A stretch of DNA of 64,000 nucleotides from Biformimicrobium ophioploci (GCF_030270605.1 NZ_BSYJ01000003.1:496001-560000), one strand, 5' to 3'. Counted from the first letter of the stretch, positions 1-9,075 are shown. Notes: generated from the sequence alone by a model not told the origin. Numbers and translations are program-made.

Positions 1-98
1 CTTTCTTTCCTATATCTACATCTTTGGATTGGATACCCTAGTTCCGGCCGATCGCAATTCGCACATGGGTGCCGGAAAAATAACCAGGCAGGATATCT

Positions 99-1100
99 AT
101 GTCGCAGGAATCGCGTGAGCGCGAGTTGGTCATTGTTGGTGCGAGTTCAGCTGTTGCCGGACCGCTTCTTGAAGTTATTGAGGAAGCCGAGCTTTTTTCC
201 GGGGGGCAGGTACACCTGCTCGACAACAGTGAGAATGTGGGGCTGCAGCATGTCTTTGCAGGCAAGAGCCTGCAGGTCGAGGAGCTGGAGGGTTTCGGGT
301 TCTCAGCGGACCAGATTGTTCTTTTCTTCTGTGATGCCGTGGATGCGGCCAAGTGGATGCCGCTGGCTCAGAAGTCCGGCGCGTGGTGTGTAGACGCCAG
401 CGGCCTGAGCCGTGGTGATGAAAGCGTGCCGTTTGTCCATCCCCTGTTCAACGGGCAGGACCTGCAGGCTGCGGAAAACCGGGTCGCCGGGCTGCCTGTG
501 GCCGCTGCCGCGATGCTGCGTGAGGTGCTGGCGCCTTTCGGGGAGGCAGTAGACTCAGTGCAGGTGACACTCTGCCAGCCGGTGTCGGAGCTTGGCAATC
601 GAGAAGTGGAGCTGTTGGCAAAGGAGACCACCCAGCTGTTTAACGGCCAGGAGCCGGAGGTGGACCCCGCTATCGGCCAGCGTCTGGCGTTCAGCCAGAT
701 GAGTGCAGCAGGAAAAATTACAGATACAGGCTATACATTCACCGAGCTTTCACTGATTCATGACCTTAAGGCGCTGCTACCGGAAGGGGTAAAAGTGGCG
801 GCAGACGTGATGACGGTACCGGTGTTTCACGGGTTGTTGGCAAATATAAGAATTCGGCTCGCGGAACCCATGGATACGGAACAGGTTTCCGCATTACTGG
901 GTAATGGTGCAAGGTTAAAAATTGTCCAGAATCCTTCTTCGCAGGAATCGCTGGGTAAGGAAGAGACGCTGGTTGGTCGAATTCGAGCAGATTTGGATGA
1001 TAATCGCACAGTTATTTTGTGCGCTGCGTCAGATAATCTCAGAAAAGACGTTGCGATGAACTGTCTGCAGATTGTCCGATTGTTGCTAAAAAACTATTGA
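99..1100 (+). CDS. usg: Usg-like aspartate-semialdehyde dehydrogenase homologue
   Basis: A 333-residue protein with the two-domain ASADH fold signature. The N-terminal Rossmann start is ELVIVGASSAVAGPLLEVIE (residues about 8-27), and the C-terminal half contains the dimerisation-domain pattern PVFHGLLANIRIRL. The catalytic Cys of true ASADH (in an N-C-T/S-T context) is absent. The equivalent stretch, near residues 128-140, reads RVAGLPVAAAAML with no Cys. The protein is therefore probably the catalytically inert paralogue Usg rather than Asd. The ATG at 99 has an AGGCAGG ribosome-binding site a few bases upstream. It precedes fimV and truA, the order seen in Pseudomonas. Its cellular role is unknown; Usg is a conserved neighbour of truA in enterics and pseudomonads. 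Confidence 0.85.
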   Translation: MSQESRERELVIVGASSAVAGPLLEVIEEAELFSGGQVHLLDNSENVGLQHVFAGKSLQVEELEGFGFSADQIVLFFCDAVDAAKWMPLAQKSGAWCVDASGLSRGDESVPFVHPLFNGQDLQAAENRVAGLPVAAAAMLREVLAPFGEAVDSVQVTLCQPVSELGNREVELLAKETTQLFNGQEPEVDPAIGQRLAFSQMSAAGKITDTGYTFTELSLIHDLKALLPEGVKVAADVMTVPVFHGLLANIRIRLAEPMDTEQVSALLGNGARLKIVQNPSSQESLGKEETLVGRIRADLDDNRTVILCAASDNLRKDVAMNCLQIVRLLLKNY

Positions 1101-1294
1101 TAATTAATACTTAGCCGCCATAGTGAAGGTTTCTTCTCAACAATTGTTTGTAAGGCCTGTATCGGGAGACCGGTGCGGGCAGTAAGTATGAAGTGGGGTG
1201 GCGATTTTTTCGCCAGTTGGGCGCAGGCAGTCGTTAGCTGGTTCGTACTGCCCTCGACGATGACATAAAGCTCTAAAAATAAAAGGAATCGGAT

Positions 1295-4129
1295 ATGCGT
1301 GTGCGAAAGCTAGCATTAGCGGTAGGTCTGGTAAGCGCACTGGGTACCAACGCAGCCTTCTCTCTCGGGCTGGGCGAAATCAAATTGAAATCTGCCCTGA
1401 ATGAACCGCTCGATGCCGAGATCCAGCTGCTGCAGACCCGGGGACTAGGAGGGTCCGAAATCCGTGTGCGTCTTGCAGGTATTGATGATTTCGAGCGCGC
1501 GGGTGTCGATAGGGCATACTTCCTCAGCAGTCTTAAGTTTGATGTGGTCATGGTCGATGGTGAGCCAGTGGTCCGCGTCACCTCACGCGGCCCGGTCCGC
1601 GAGCCTTACCTGAACTTTCTTGTCGAAACGCGTTGGCCGAGTGGCCGCCTGTTGCGTGAATACACGCTGCTGATGGACCTGCCCGCATTCGGTAACGAGC
1701 CGGCGCAGCCAGTACAGGCCGCCGAGCGCGAGCGCCAGCAGATTCGTCGCCAGCCGCCGCAGCCGGTACAGCCCGGCCTGCGTGAAACTGGCCAGCCTGA
1801 GCCTGTTTCGCAGCCGGATGCCCGCGAGCGCACCGCACCGGAACCACAGCCGGGTAACAGCCGTGTGTTCGGCCCGGTTTCCGCATCGGATACGCTGTGG
1901 GAAATTGCCCGCGACGCGCGCCCGAGCCGTGATGTCACCATCCAGCAAACCATGGTCGCCATTCAGGCAATGAACCCCCAGGCGTTCATCCGCGGCAATA
2001 TCAACCTGTTGAAGCGTGGCCAGGTACTCCGCCTGCCGGATGAAGCTTATATCCGCTCCATCGGGGCCGGCTCTGCTGTCGCCCAGGTAGCACAGCAGAA
2101 TAGCGAATGGCGCAACACAACCGGCGCACCGCTGGATGCCCGCAGTGCATCGGCGAGCGATTCTGCTGAAGCTCCGGTTGAGGGCCGCCTTTCCCTGTCC
2201 GCCCCTGGCGACAACGAAACAGTCCAGTCTGGTGCAGGTACCGGTTCTGCCGATACTACGGCCCTGCGTGGCCAGCTTGTCCAGACTGAGGAAGAGCTGG
2301 ACAAAACCCAGCTTGAAAACACCGAGTTGCGCTCACGCGTTGCGGAGCTGGAAGAGCAGATCGCAACCATGGAACGCCTGGTGGAGGTTTCAAGCGAGGA
2401 GCTTCGCGCTATCCAGCTGACTTCCGAGGCCGCCGTCGAGGAGTCTTCTGAAGCAGACGCTGCTGGCATCGACACCATGGAAGAAGGCCTCTCGCTGGAA
2501 TCCCCTGTCGAGGAAGCTGCTGCTGAGGAATCTGCTTCACCGTTTGCAGAAGCGGTGGATGCACCTGCGGAAGAATCCGCGGGTAACTTCGATGACATCG
2601 CTGCCGATGCAGCTGAGGCGAGTGCGGAGCCTGCGCGGGTTGATAACCGCTCACGTGTAATCAGCGCGCCTGCCGCACCGAAAGAGAGTCTGGTAGACAC
2701 CCTAATGGCCAACATCCAGTACATCGGTGGTGGTGCCGCGGCGCTGCTGCTGTTGCTGGCGGGTATCATGCGTTCGCGCCGCAAGAAGGCGGAAGAAGAG
2801 GCTATTCGCCAGATCGAGGAAGAAATGGCGGCCTTCGAAAATGAGGGTGCCGAAGCTGACGCCGGCGAGGCTGAAGACAGCCTGGACGAATCTCTCGAGG
2901 GTGCAGCCGGACAGGACACAGGCCTCGGTGAGATGGAAATTGAAACCGGTGATCCGGTGGCAGAAGCCGAGATTCACCTCTCTCTGGGCCAGTATGCAGA
3001 GGCCGAGCAGAAGCTGGCTCAGGGGCTGCAGTCTGCACCTGAAAATGTGGATGCACGCCTGAAGCTGCTGGAGGTATACGCCCAGCAGCAGGACGTCGAG
3101 AGCTTCGATAGCCACTACGGGCAGCTGCTCCAGTACAGTGACGGCCCGGTGGCTGATCGTGCAGCGCGTCTGCGTGAAACCATTGCTGGCGCGGCGCCGT
3201 TTGTTGCGCCTGAAATGTTGAACAGTGATTCCCTGGAAGCGGCAGAAATGTCCGGCAGCGACAGTGAGCTGCTTGAGTTCGACCTGGGGCTCGACAGCGA
3301 TACTGCAGATCCAGGTAGCGAAACGGACGAGTTCACCCTGGACTTCGATACCGCTGAGCCGGCGGTTGAGGATGACCTGACCCTGGACTTCAGCCTGGAT
3401 GACGATGGTCCGGCTGTTGCCGATACCGCCGCTGATTCAGCAGTAGCAGTTGAGAAAACTGATGACCTGTCCCTGGATTTCGACCTGGATCTGGATGCCG
3501 GGGCCGACCAGCTAGGGGAAGATCAGTTAGAGGAAGATCAGTTAGAGGAAGATCAGTTAGAGGAAAAAGCCGCGGAAGCTGGCGTAGACGAGGGCCTGGA
3601 TTTCAGCCTCGATCTGGACGCAGTCGGCGCGGACACGCAGTCCGAGTCTGTAGCTGCCGACCTGGAATTCGATCTGGACCTGTCCATCGATGAGCCGGCG
3701 GAATCCGTTGCCGAGGAAGAAACCTTTGCCGATGGGGCAGAAGGTGGTCTCGACCTTGAGCTGGACGACCTGGACCTGGATGGCATTGAGCTGCCTGAAG
3801 ACACCGGTCTGGAGCTGGAAGCAACCCTCGAAGAGCCGGTAGCCAAGTCGGCTGTCGTGCAGGAACCTGCTGTGGAGACTGCATCGGCGGACGCTACGGC
3901 TGTCACCACGGATCTGGGCGACCTGGATTTCGATCTTGAGGGTGACCTGGATTCGGAGCTGAGCCTGATGGATGGCAGCGACGAGGTTTCGACCAAGCTG
4001 GAGCTGGCCCAGGCTTATATCGACATGGGTGACAAGGACGGCGCCAAGGATATCCTCGACGAAGTCATCGAGGAGGGCGGTGATGAGCACCAGTCCAAGG
4101 CGCGTGAAATGCTCGAGCGCATGACCTGA
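1295..4129 (+). CDS. fimV: FimV/HubP-like polar peptidoglycan-binding membrane protein
   Basis: A 944-residue protein. It has a signal peptide (residues 1-23) and the FimV N-terminal motif LGLGEIKLKSALNEPLDAEI. A LysM domain lies at about 194-250 (SDTLWEIARDARP...QVLRLP), followed by a coiled coil at about 330-365. A single transmembrane helix lies at about 476-492, followed by RSRRKK. The cytoplasmic part is very acidic, rich in LDFDL/LDLD repeats, and ends in the conserved C-terminal TPR-like motif LELAQAYIDMGDKDGAKDIL. FimV family proteins bind peptidoglycan at poles and help assemble type IV pili, or organise the pole (HubP). The ATG follows AAAAGGAATCGG. A strong terminator lies immediately downstream. 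A 15-bp in-frame tandem repeat lies in the acidic region. Confidence 0.93.
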   Translation: MRVRKLALAVGLVSALGTNAAFSLGLGEIKLKSALNEPLDAEIQLLQTRGLGGSEIRVRLAGIDDFERAGVDRAYFLSSLKFDVVMVDGEPVVRVTSRGPVREPYLNFLVETRWPSGRLLREYTLLMDLPAFGNEPAQPVQAAERERQQIRRQPPQPVQPGLRETGQPEPVSQPDARERTAPEPQPGNSRVFGPVSASDTLWEIARDARPSRDVTIQQTMVAIQAMNPQAFIRGNINLLKRGQVLRLPDEAYIRSIGAGSAVAQVAQQNSEWRNTTGAPLDARSASASDSAEAPVEGRLSLSAPGDNETVQSGAGTGSADTTALRGQLVQTEEELDKTQLENTELRSRVAELEEQIATMERLVEVSSEELRAIQLTSEAAVEESSEADAAGIDTMEEGLSLESPVEEAAAEESASPFAEAVDAPAEESAGNFDDIAADAAEASAEPARVDNRSRVISAPAAPKESLVDTLMANIQYIGGGAAALLLLLAGIMRSRRKKAEEEAIRQIEEEMAAFENEGAEADAGEAEDSLDESLEGAAGQDTGLGEMEIETGDPVAEAEIHLSLGQYAEAEQKLAQGLQSAPENVDARLKLLEVYAQQQDVESFDSHYGQLLQYSDGPVADRAARLRETIAGAAPFVAPEMLNSDSLEAAEMSGSDSELLEFDLGLDSDTADPGSETDEFTLDFDTAEPAVEDDLTLDFSLDDDGPAVADTAADSAVAVEKTDDLSLDFDLDLDAGADQLGEDQLEEDQLEEDQLEEKAAEAGVDEGLDFSLDLDAVGADTQSESVAADLEFDLDLSIDEPAESVAEEETFADGAEGGLDLELDDLDLDGIELPEDTGLELEATLEEPVAKSAVVQEPAVETASADATAVTTDLGDLDFDLEGDLDSELSLMDGSDEVSTKLELAQAYIDMGDKDGAKDILDEVIEEGGDEHQSKAREMLERMT
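3518..3562 (+). repeat. 15-bp tandem repeat, three perfect copies, inside fimV
   Basis: The unit GAAGATCAGTTAGAG is repeated three times in frame and encodes EDQLE in each copy. The copies are identical at the DNA level, including the TTA leucine codons that are rare in this GC-rich gene. This points to recent slippage duplication in the acidic cytoplasmic region. Confidence 0.9.
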
Positions 4130-4174
4130 TGCCACGCATGATCGAAAAGGCGCCAGCCTTTGCCTGATCGAGAG

Positions 4175-4203
4175 AGGCCCCGCTAAAATGCGGGGCCTTT
4201 TTA
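4175..4203 (+). terminator. Rho-independent terminator after fimV
   Basis: The stem is AGGCCCCGC / GCGGGGCCT (9 bp) with loop TAAAAT, followed by TTTTTA. It lies 45 bp after the fimV stop and ends only about 10 bp before the truA ATG, so it also sits in the truA leader. Confidence 0.9.
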
Positions 4204-4213
4204 TTTGGGATGG

Positions 4214-5098
4214 ATGATTTTGAACGAGTCGGACTATAGCTACACGCCCAACTGCGAGGTGCCGGATGGGTGCTCCCTGCCGGAGGGCGTGCGGCGGGTT
4301 GCGCTGGGGGTGGAGTACGACGGCAGCGACCTGCATGGTTTTCAGTCACAGAAGTCCGGGGTGCCCACAGTGCAGGGCGCGCTCGAGGTGGCGATATCCA
4401 GCGTTGCCGCCGAGCCCGTTACCCTGGTCTGTGCTGGCAGGACCGATGCGGGCGTACACGGTACCGGCCAGGTGGTTCATTTTGACACCAGTGCAGTCCG
4501 GCCATCCAAAGCCTGGGTGCAGGGTGTCAACACAAAGCTGCCATTCGGTATCCGGGTACGCTGGAGTAGAGAAGTTAACCCCCAGTTTCACGCGCGTTTC
4601 AGTGCCCGAGCGCGCACCTACCGCTATCTCATCGAGAGTGCGCCGGTGCGCTCCGCCATCAGTCATCGACAGGTAACCTGGGTGGAGCAGGCGCTGGACG
4701 TTGCCGCCATGCGCGAAGCCTGCCAGTACCTGCTGGGAGAGCATGATTTCAGCAGCTTCCGCGCGAGCCAGTGCCAGGCTCGCAGTCCGGTGCGTTGTGT
4801 GGATTACCTGCAGGTTTCGGAGCGCGGGCGGGTGCTGGTGGTGGAAGTGACAGCCAATGCGTTTCTGCACCATATGGTGCGCAATATCGTCGGTGTGCTG
4901 TTGCGCATTGGCCGCGGCAGCAAGCCGCCGGAGTGGGCACGGGAGGTGCTCGAGGCCCGGGATCGCAGCGCCGGCTGTGTGACCGCACCGCCGTTTGGTC
5001 TGTATATGGTGCACGTCGAGTATCCGGAGAGCTTCGGATTGCCCCGGGGTGACATAGGTCCGTTACTGGCTTCCGGTCCGTTGAGGACTTTTGCCTAA
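4214..5098 (+). CDS. truA: tRNA pseudouridine(38-40) synthase TruA
   Basis: Isomerises U38-U40 of the tRNA anticodon stem to pseudouridine. The family motifs are present: VALGVEYDGSDLHGFQSQ near the N-terminus, the catalytic Asp in AGRTDAGVHGTGQVVHF, ARARTYRY, and the C-terminal FLHHMVRNIVG. From the ATG at 4214 it has 294 residues. An in-frame TTG at 4205 would lie inside the terminator tail. A GTG at 4259 would give an N-terminus closer in length to E. coli TruA, so the start is uncertain. The preceding fimV terminator implies either its own promoter inside fimV, read-through, or a later start. It precedes the trp genes after 124 bp. Confidence 0.92.
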   Translation: MILNESDYSYTPNCEVPDGCSLPEGVRRVALGVEYDGSDLHGFQSQKSGVPTVQGALEVAISSVAAEPVTLVCAGRTDAGVHGTGQVVHFDTSAVRPSKAWVQGVNTKLPFGIRVRWSREVNPQFHARFSARARTYRYLIESAPVRSAISHRQVTWVEQALDVAAMREACQYLLGEHDFSSFRASQCQARSPVRCVDYLQVSERGRVLVVEVTANAFLHHMVRNIVGVLLRIGRGSKPPEWAREVLEARDRSAGCVTAPPFGLYMVHVEYPESFGLPRGDIGPLLASGPLRTFA

Positions 5099-5222
5099 AA
5101 CCGCGTGGCGAGTGTGTGTTTTGTGTGGCCTGTAGCAGCTGTGCAAACTGGTCGGAAATAGACCTGAACGCGCCCTGCTGATAGTATCCAAGCCTTGGGA
5201 ACCAGGGAGTGGTACGTCGGTA

Positions 5223-5870
5223 ATGGCAACCCGTGTAAAAATCTGCGGTATTACTTCTGCGAATGATGCGCAGCAGGCACAAGCGGCGGGCGCCGATGCG
5301 CTGGGGCTCGTGTTTTACCCGGATAGCCCGCGTTATATCGATCCGCTTGCTGCACTGGAAGTTGCCGAGGCTGTCGGCCCCTTTGTCACGCTTGTGGGGC
5401 TGTTTGTGGACGCCACTGAGGCCGAGGTAAACAGGATTGTCGAGCGTGTTCCCCTCAATTTGCTCCAGTTTCACGGGAACGAACCCCCTGAATTCTGTGC
5501 TTCCTTTTCCCGGCCCTATATCCGCGCGTTACGCATGCGTGAAGGCTTGAATCTCGGTGCGGCAATGTCTGCACACCAGCATGCTCGCGGATTCTTGCTG
5601 GACGCCTACGTGCCCGGTATTCCTGGCGGTACGGGGGCGCGCTTCGACTGGAGCCGGGTGCCGCAGATTGCCCCGAAGCCCCTGGTCCTGGCCGGCGGGC
5701 TGTCGCCGGAGAATGTGGCGGAAGCGATTTCTATAGCGCGCCCCTGGGCGGTGGATGTCAGTGGTGGTGTAGAGGTTTCGCCGGGCGTGAAGGATGCGGA
5801 AAAGATGGCATCCTTTGTGCGCGCTGTCAGGGATACGCGGCTTGCCGCCGCCGGTCCTGTCGATAAGTGA
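5223..5870 (+). CDS. trpF: Phosphoribosylanthranilate isomerase
   Basis: Third step of tryptophan synthesis: an Amadori rearrangement of N-(5-phosphoribosyl)anthranilate. It is a 215-residue TIM barrel with the catalytic Cys8 in VKICGIT and the general acid Asp127 in LLDAYVPG. The phosphate-binding segments PGGTGARFDWS and LAGGLSPENV, and the end motif VDVSGGVE, are intact. It is a stand-alone enzyme, not fused to TrpC. It is the first of three consecutive trp genes (trpF, trpB, trpA). No trpE, trpG, trpD or trpC is in the window, so the pathway is split as in pseudomonads. Confidence 0.96.
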   Translation: MATRVKICGITSANDAQQAQAAGADALGLVFYPDSPRYIDPLAALEVAEAVGPFVTLVGLFVDATEAEVNRIVERVPLNLLQFHGNEPPEFCASFSRPYIRALRMREGLNLGAAMSAHQHARGFLLDAYVPGIPGGTGARFDWSRVPQIAPKPLVLAGGLSPENVAEAISIARPWAVDVSGGVEVSPGVKDAEKMASFVRAVRDTRLAAAGPVDK

Positions 5871-5879
5871 TGTGATTTG

Positions 5880-5899
5880 CCGCGCGGGAAATCGCGCGG
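5880..5899 (+). other. Intercistronic stem-loop between trpF and trpB
   Basis: A 7-bp GC-rich perfect stem, CCGCGCG / CGCGCGG, with a 6-nt loop lies 10 nt after the trpF stop. There is no following T tract, so it is more likely an mRNA stability or processing hairpin than a terminator. Its function is inferred only. Confidence 0.4.
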
Positions 5900-5945
5900 T
5901 CCCGAATTGAGTTCTGCCTGAGTTTTAAGTTTTGGAGATGTCGCA

Positions 5946-7166
5946 GTGAGTGCCAGCAAAACCCCCTTTGATTTCAGCAGTATGCCGGATGCGCGCGGCC
6001 ATTTTGGTCCGTACGGCGGGCGCTTCGTTTCGGAAACCCTGATCCACGCGCTCGATGAACTGGATGCAATGTATCAGCGGCTGAAAGACGACCCTGAGTT
6101 TCGGGCTGAATTCGATCGCGATCTCGCCTATTACGTCGGCAGGCCGTCCCCGCTTTACCATGCTGAGCGCCTTTCGCGGGAAAACGGCGGTGCCCAGATC
6201 TGGCTGAAGCGTGAAGATCTCAATCATACCGGCGCGCACAAGGTAAATAACACGGTGGGGCAGGCACTGCTGGCCAAACACAGTGGCAAGACTCGCGTGA
6301 TCGCGGAAACCGGTGCGGGCCAGCACGGTGTGGCAACGGCAACTGTTGCAGCGCGTCTCGGTCTCGAGTGCGCGGTGTTTATGGGCGCAGAGGACGTAAA
6401 GCGGCAGTCCCCCAATGTCTACCGCATGAAGCTGCTCGGCGCCGAGGTAATTGCCGTGGAGTCCGGCTCCAAGACCCTGAAAGATGCCATGAACGAGGCC
6501 ATGCGGGATTGGGTTACCAACGTCGACAACACTTTCTACATTATCGGTACCGTGGCCGGGCCACACCCATACCCGATGCTGGTACGCGATTTTAATTCCG
6601 TGATCGGCCGCGAAGCGCGCAAGCAAAGCCTGGAGCAATTCGGCCAGCTGCCGGATGCGCTGGTGGCATGCGTGGGCGGTGGCTCCAATGCGATTGGCCT
6701 GTTCCACGAGTTCCTCGGTGACGAGCAGGTTCAGATTTTCGGTGTGGAAGCCGGTGGCGATGGCGTGCAGACGGGCCGCCACGCCGCGCCGCTCAGTGCG
6801 GGTGTGCCCGGGGTTCTGCACGGCAATCGCACCTACCTGATGGAAGATGAAGATGGCCAGATCATCGAGACGCATTCGGTATCGGCGGGTCTCGATTATC
6901 CGGGGGTCGGTCCGGAACATGCGTGGCTGAAAGACATCGGGCGCGCAAATTACGTGGCGATTAACGATGATGAGGCGCTGGCCGCGTTTCGCAAGCTGAC
7001 ACGCACGGAAGGCATCCTGCCCGCACTGGAGTCGAGCCATGCGGTGGCGTATGCACTCAAGCTGGCGGCGGAAATGACGCCAGAGCAGAATATTGTGGTC
7101 AACCTTTCCGGCCGCGGTGACAAGGATATTTTCACGATAGCCGCAATTGACGGCATCGAGGTTTAG
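5946..7166 (+). CDS. trpB: Tryptophan synthase beta chain
   Basis: Condenses indole with L-serine using PLP; forms the alpha2beta2 complex with TrpA, encoded 9 bp downstream. It has 406 residues. The PLP-binding Lys99 lies in [29 protein letters not shown], the phosphate-binding VGGGSNAIG and the late motif [10 protein letters not shown] are all present. It starts at GTG 5946, with GGAG 7 nt upstream. Length and motifs match the standard TrpB1 class. Confidence 0.97.
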   Translation: MSASKTPFDFSSMPDARGHFGPYGGRFVSETLIHALDELDAMYQRLKDDPEFRAEFDRDLAYYVGRPSPLYHAERLSRENGGAQIWLKREDLNHTGAHKVNNTVGQALLAKHSGKTRVIAETGAGQHGVATATVAARLGLECAVFMGAEDVKRQSPNVYRMKLLGAEVIAVESGSKTLKDAMNEAMRDWVTNVDNTFYIIGTVAGPHPYPMLVRDFNSVIGREARKQSLEQFGQLPDALVACVGGGSNAIGLFHEFLGDEQVQIFGVEAGGDGVQTGRHAAPLSAGVPGVLHGNRTYLMEDEDGQIIETHSVSAGLDYPGVGPEHAWLKDIGRANYVAINDDEALAAFRKLTRTEGILPALESSHAVAYALKLAAEMTPEQNIVVNLSGRGDKDIFTIAAIDGIEV

Positions 7167-7175
7167 GGGGAAATC

Positions 7176-7979
7176 GTGGCAAACCGTATCGACAGCCTGT
7201 TCGTGCGCTTGCGGGAAGCGGAGCGCAAGGCACTGGTCACCTATATTGTGGCAGGGGACCGTTCTCTCGAGGCAACAGTACCGGCGATGCACCAGCTGGT
7301 GCAAAGTGGCGCGGACATCATTGAGTTAGGGGTGCCTTTCTCGGATCCCTCGGCAGAGGGGCCTGTTATCCAGCGCGGGCACGAGCGTGCGCTGGCCAAC
7401 GGCGCGTCGCTTAGAAAAATCCTGGGCATGGTGGCGGAATTCCGCCGTGACGACAGTGAGACTCCGGTGGTGCTGATGGGATATGTGAACCCCATCGAGC
7501 GTATGGGGTATGAGGCATTTGCGGATGCGGCGCGCGAGGCCGGCGTGGACGGCATGCTGACGGTCGACCTGCCGGCGGAAGAATCGGCCTCTTTTGCGAG
7601 GCAGCTATCCGAGCGCGAGATGCGCAATATCTTCCTGCTGACCCCGACTACCGATGATGCGCGGGCCAGGTCGATTGTTGACGCCGCCAGTGGCTTCGTT
7701 TACTACGTGTCGCTCAAGGGCGTGACCGGGGCGGGTCACCTGGACCTGGAATCGGTCTCGACAAACCTCAACCGTTTCCGTGAGATGACAGAGCTGCCGA
7801 TTTGTGTCGGCTTTGGCATCAAGGACGGCGCATCCGCCCGGGCGGTTTCCGAAGGCGGCGATGGCGCGGTGGTTGGCAGCCTGCTGGTAGATGCCATGGG
7901 GGCCGCCGAGACAGATCAGGCGGCCCTGGAAAAGATCGGGGCGCTGGTCGCGGAAATCCGGCAGGCGCTGGATGGCTAG
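7176..7979 (+). CDS. trpA: Tryptophan synthase alpha chain with Glu at the Asp60 position
   Basis: Cleaves indole-3-glycerol phosphate to indole and glyceraldehyde 3-phosphate, channelling indole to TrpB. It is a 267-residue TIM barrel that starts at GTG 7176. The catalytic Glu49 equivalent is Glu50 (IELGVPFSDP). The second catalytic acid, Asp60 in Salmonella TrpA (LADGP), is Glu61 here (SAEGP, codon GAG at 7356-7358). The phosphate-site motifs YYVSLKGVTG and VGFGIKDG are normal. The gene is otherwise intact and sits right behind trpB, so it is presumably functional, but the substitution is worth noting. Confidence 0.95.
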   Translation: MANRIDSLFVRLREAERKALVTYIVAGDRSLEATVPAMHQLVQSGADIIELGVPFSDPSAEGPVIQRGHERALANGASLRKILGMVAEFRRDDSETPVVLMGYVNPIERMGYEAFADAAREAGVDGMLTVDLPAEESASFARQLSEREMRNIFLLTPTTDDARARSIVDAASGFVYYVSLKGVTGAGHLDLESVSTNLNRFREMTELPICVGFGIKDGASARAVSEGGDGAVVGSLLVDAMGAAETDQAALEKIGALVAEIRQALDG

Positions 7980-8122
7980 AAAGCCACGAAGGCGTGTCTT
8001 TTTTGCCTGTGACCGCGCAGCATGGCGGCACTAGAATTACGCGATTGGATGTCGTGGTCATACGCCGGTTTTTTGTGCAGGCGTAAAGGCGCAGACGGCA
8101 AAATGAACGAAAGGGCGTTGCA

Positions 8123-8983
8123 ATGAGTTGGCTTGAAAAGATTGTCCCGTCGGTGATTCGTACGGAGCGCCGCAAGGGCGAAAGCAAGGTACCTGAAGGG
8201 GTCTGGAAGCAGTGCGTCAAATGTAACTCGAGCCTGTACCGGCCCGAGCTTGAGCGCAACCTGGATGTCTGCCCCAAGTGTGACCACCACATGCGCATCG
8301 GTGCGCGCAGGCGTCTGGATATTTTCCTGGACGAGGAAGGCCGCGAGGAGCTGGCGACGGATGTCACCCCGGTGGATCGTCTCAAGTTCAAGGATGTGAA
8401 GAAGTACAAGGATCGTCTCACCCAGGCGCAAAAAGCGACCGGTGAGGACGATGCCCTGGTGGCCATGCGCGGCACCCTGAAGGGGCAGTCGGTGGTTGCG
8501 GTGGCCTTTGAGTTTGCTTTTCATGGCGGTTCCATGGGGTACGTGGTTGGTGAGCGCTTCACCCGCGCAGCCCAGGTAGCGCTGGAAAACGGCATTCCGC
8601 TGGTGTGTTTCTCGGCAACCGGTGGTGCGCGTATGCAGGAGGCGCTGATCTCGCTGATGCAGATGGCCAAGACCTCCGCGGTGCTGGAAAGAATGAAGCA
8701 GGCGGGTGTGCCGTTTATCTCGGTGATGACAGATCCGGTGTACGGCGGTGTGTCCGCATCCCTGGCATTGCTGGGTGATATCAATGCTGCCGAGCCGGGC
8801 GCGCGCGCCGGTTTTGCCGGCCCGAATATCATCGAACAGACCATTCGCCAGAAACTGCCGAAAGGCTTCCAGCGCAGTGAATTCCTGCTGGAGCACGGTG
8901 CCATCGACATGATTATTGCGCGCAAGGACATGCGCGATACGCTTGCCCGCCTGCTGTCCAAGCTGAGCGGCGCGCCAGCCTGA
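8123..8983 (+). CDS. accD: Acetyl-CoA carboxylase carboxyltransferase subunit beta
   Basis: Beta subunit of the carboxyltransferase that makes malonyl-CoA for fatty acid synthesis. It has 286 residues. An N-terminal four-Cys zinc ribbon (C31, C34, C50, C53) is followed by the crotonase-fold carboxyltransferase domain with [12 protein letters not shown] and [14 protein letters not shown]. The ATG at 8123 follows AAAGGG. It lies between trpA and folC, matching the conserved accD-folC-dedD-cvpA-purF order of E. coli and Pseudomonas. Confidence 0.97.
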   Translation: MSWLEKIVPSVIRTERRKGESKVPEGVWKQCVKCNSSLYRPELERNLDVCPKCDHHMRIGARRRLDIFLDEEGREELATDVTPVDRLKFKDVKKYKDRLTQAQKATGEDDALVAMRGTLKGQSVVAVAFEFAFHGGSMGYVVGERFTRAAQVALENGIPLVCFSATGGARMQEALISLMQMAKTSAVLERMKQAGVPFISVMTDPVYGGVSASLALLGDINAAEPGARAGFAGPNIIEQTIRQKLPKGFQRSEFLLEHGAIDMIIARKDMRDTLARLLSKLSGAPA

Positions 8984-8995
8984 CGCCCCCGCATA

Positions 8996-9036
8996 CGGCA
9001 GCCGCCAGCAGGCGGTTGCCGACCTCCCGGTTCGGG
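8996..9036 (+). other. Two stem-loops between accD and folC
   Basis: An 11-bp stem with one G-U pair (8996-9006 with 9011-9021, loop AGCA) is followed by a smaller hairpin (CCCG / CGGG, 9026-9036). There is no T run, so this is not a standard terminator. It could be an mRNA stabilising or processing element in the accD-folC transcript. Confidence 0.5.
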
Positions 9037-9075
9037 ATTACCCTGCGCAGATTCCAGACTTATCGAAGCTAAGCC

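Noticed and set aside
2047-2919. Minus-strand open frames opposite fimV, rich in Ser/Ala
   Set aside because: These are the complement of the acidic low-complexity fimV sequence, with no ribosome-binding site or homologous motif.
5925-7304. Long minus-strand open frame antisense to trpB
   Set aside because: It mirrors the codon bias of trpB in a GC-rich genome, has no recognisable domain, and trpB is unambiguous.
7984-8002. Hairpin followed by T6 after trpA
   Set aside because: The stem (CACG/CGTG) is only 4 bp, too weak to call a terminator.
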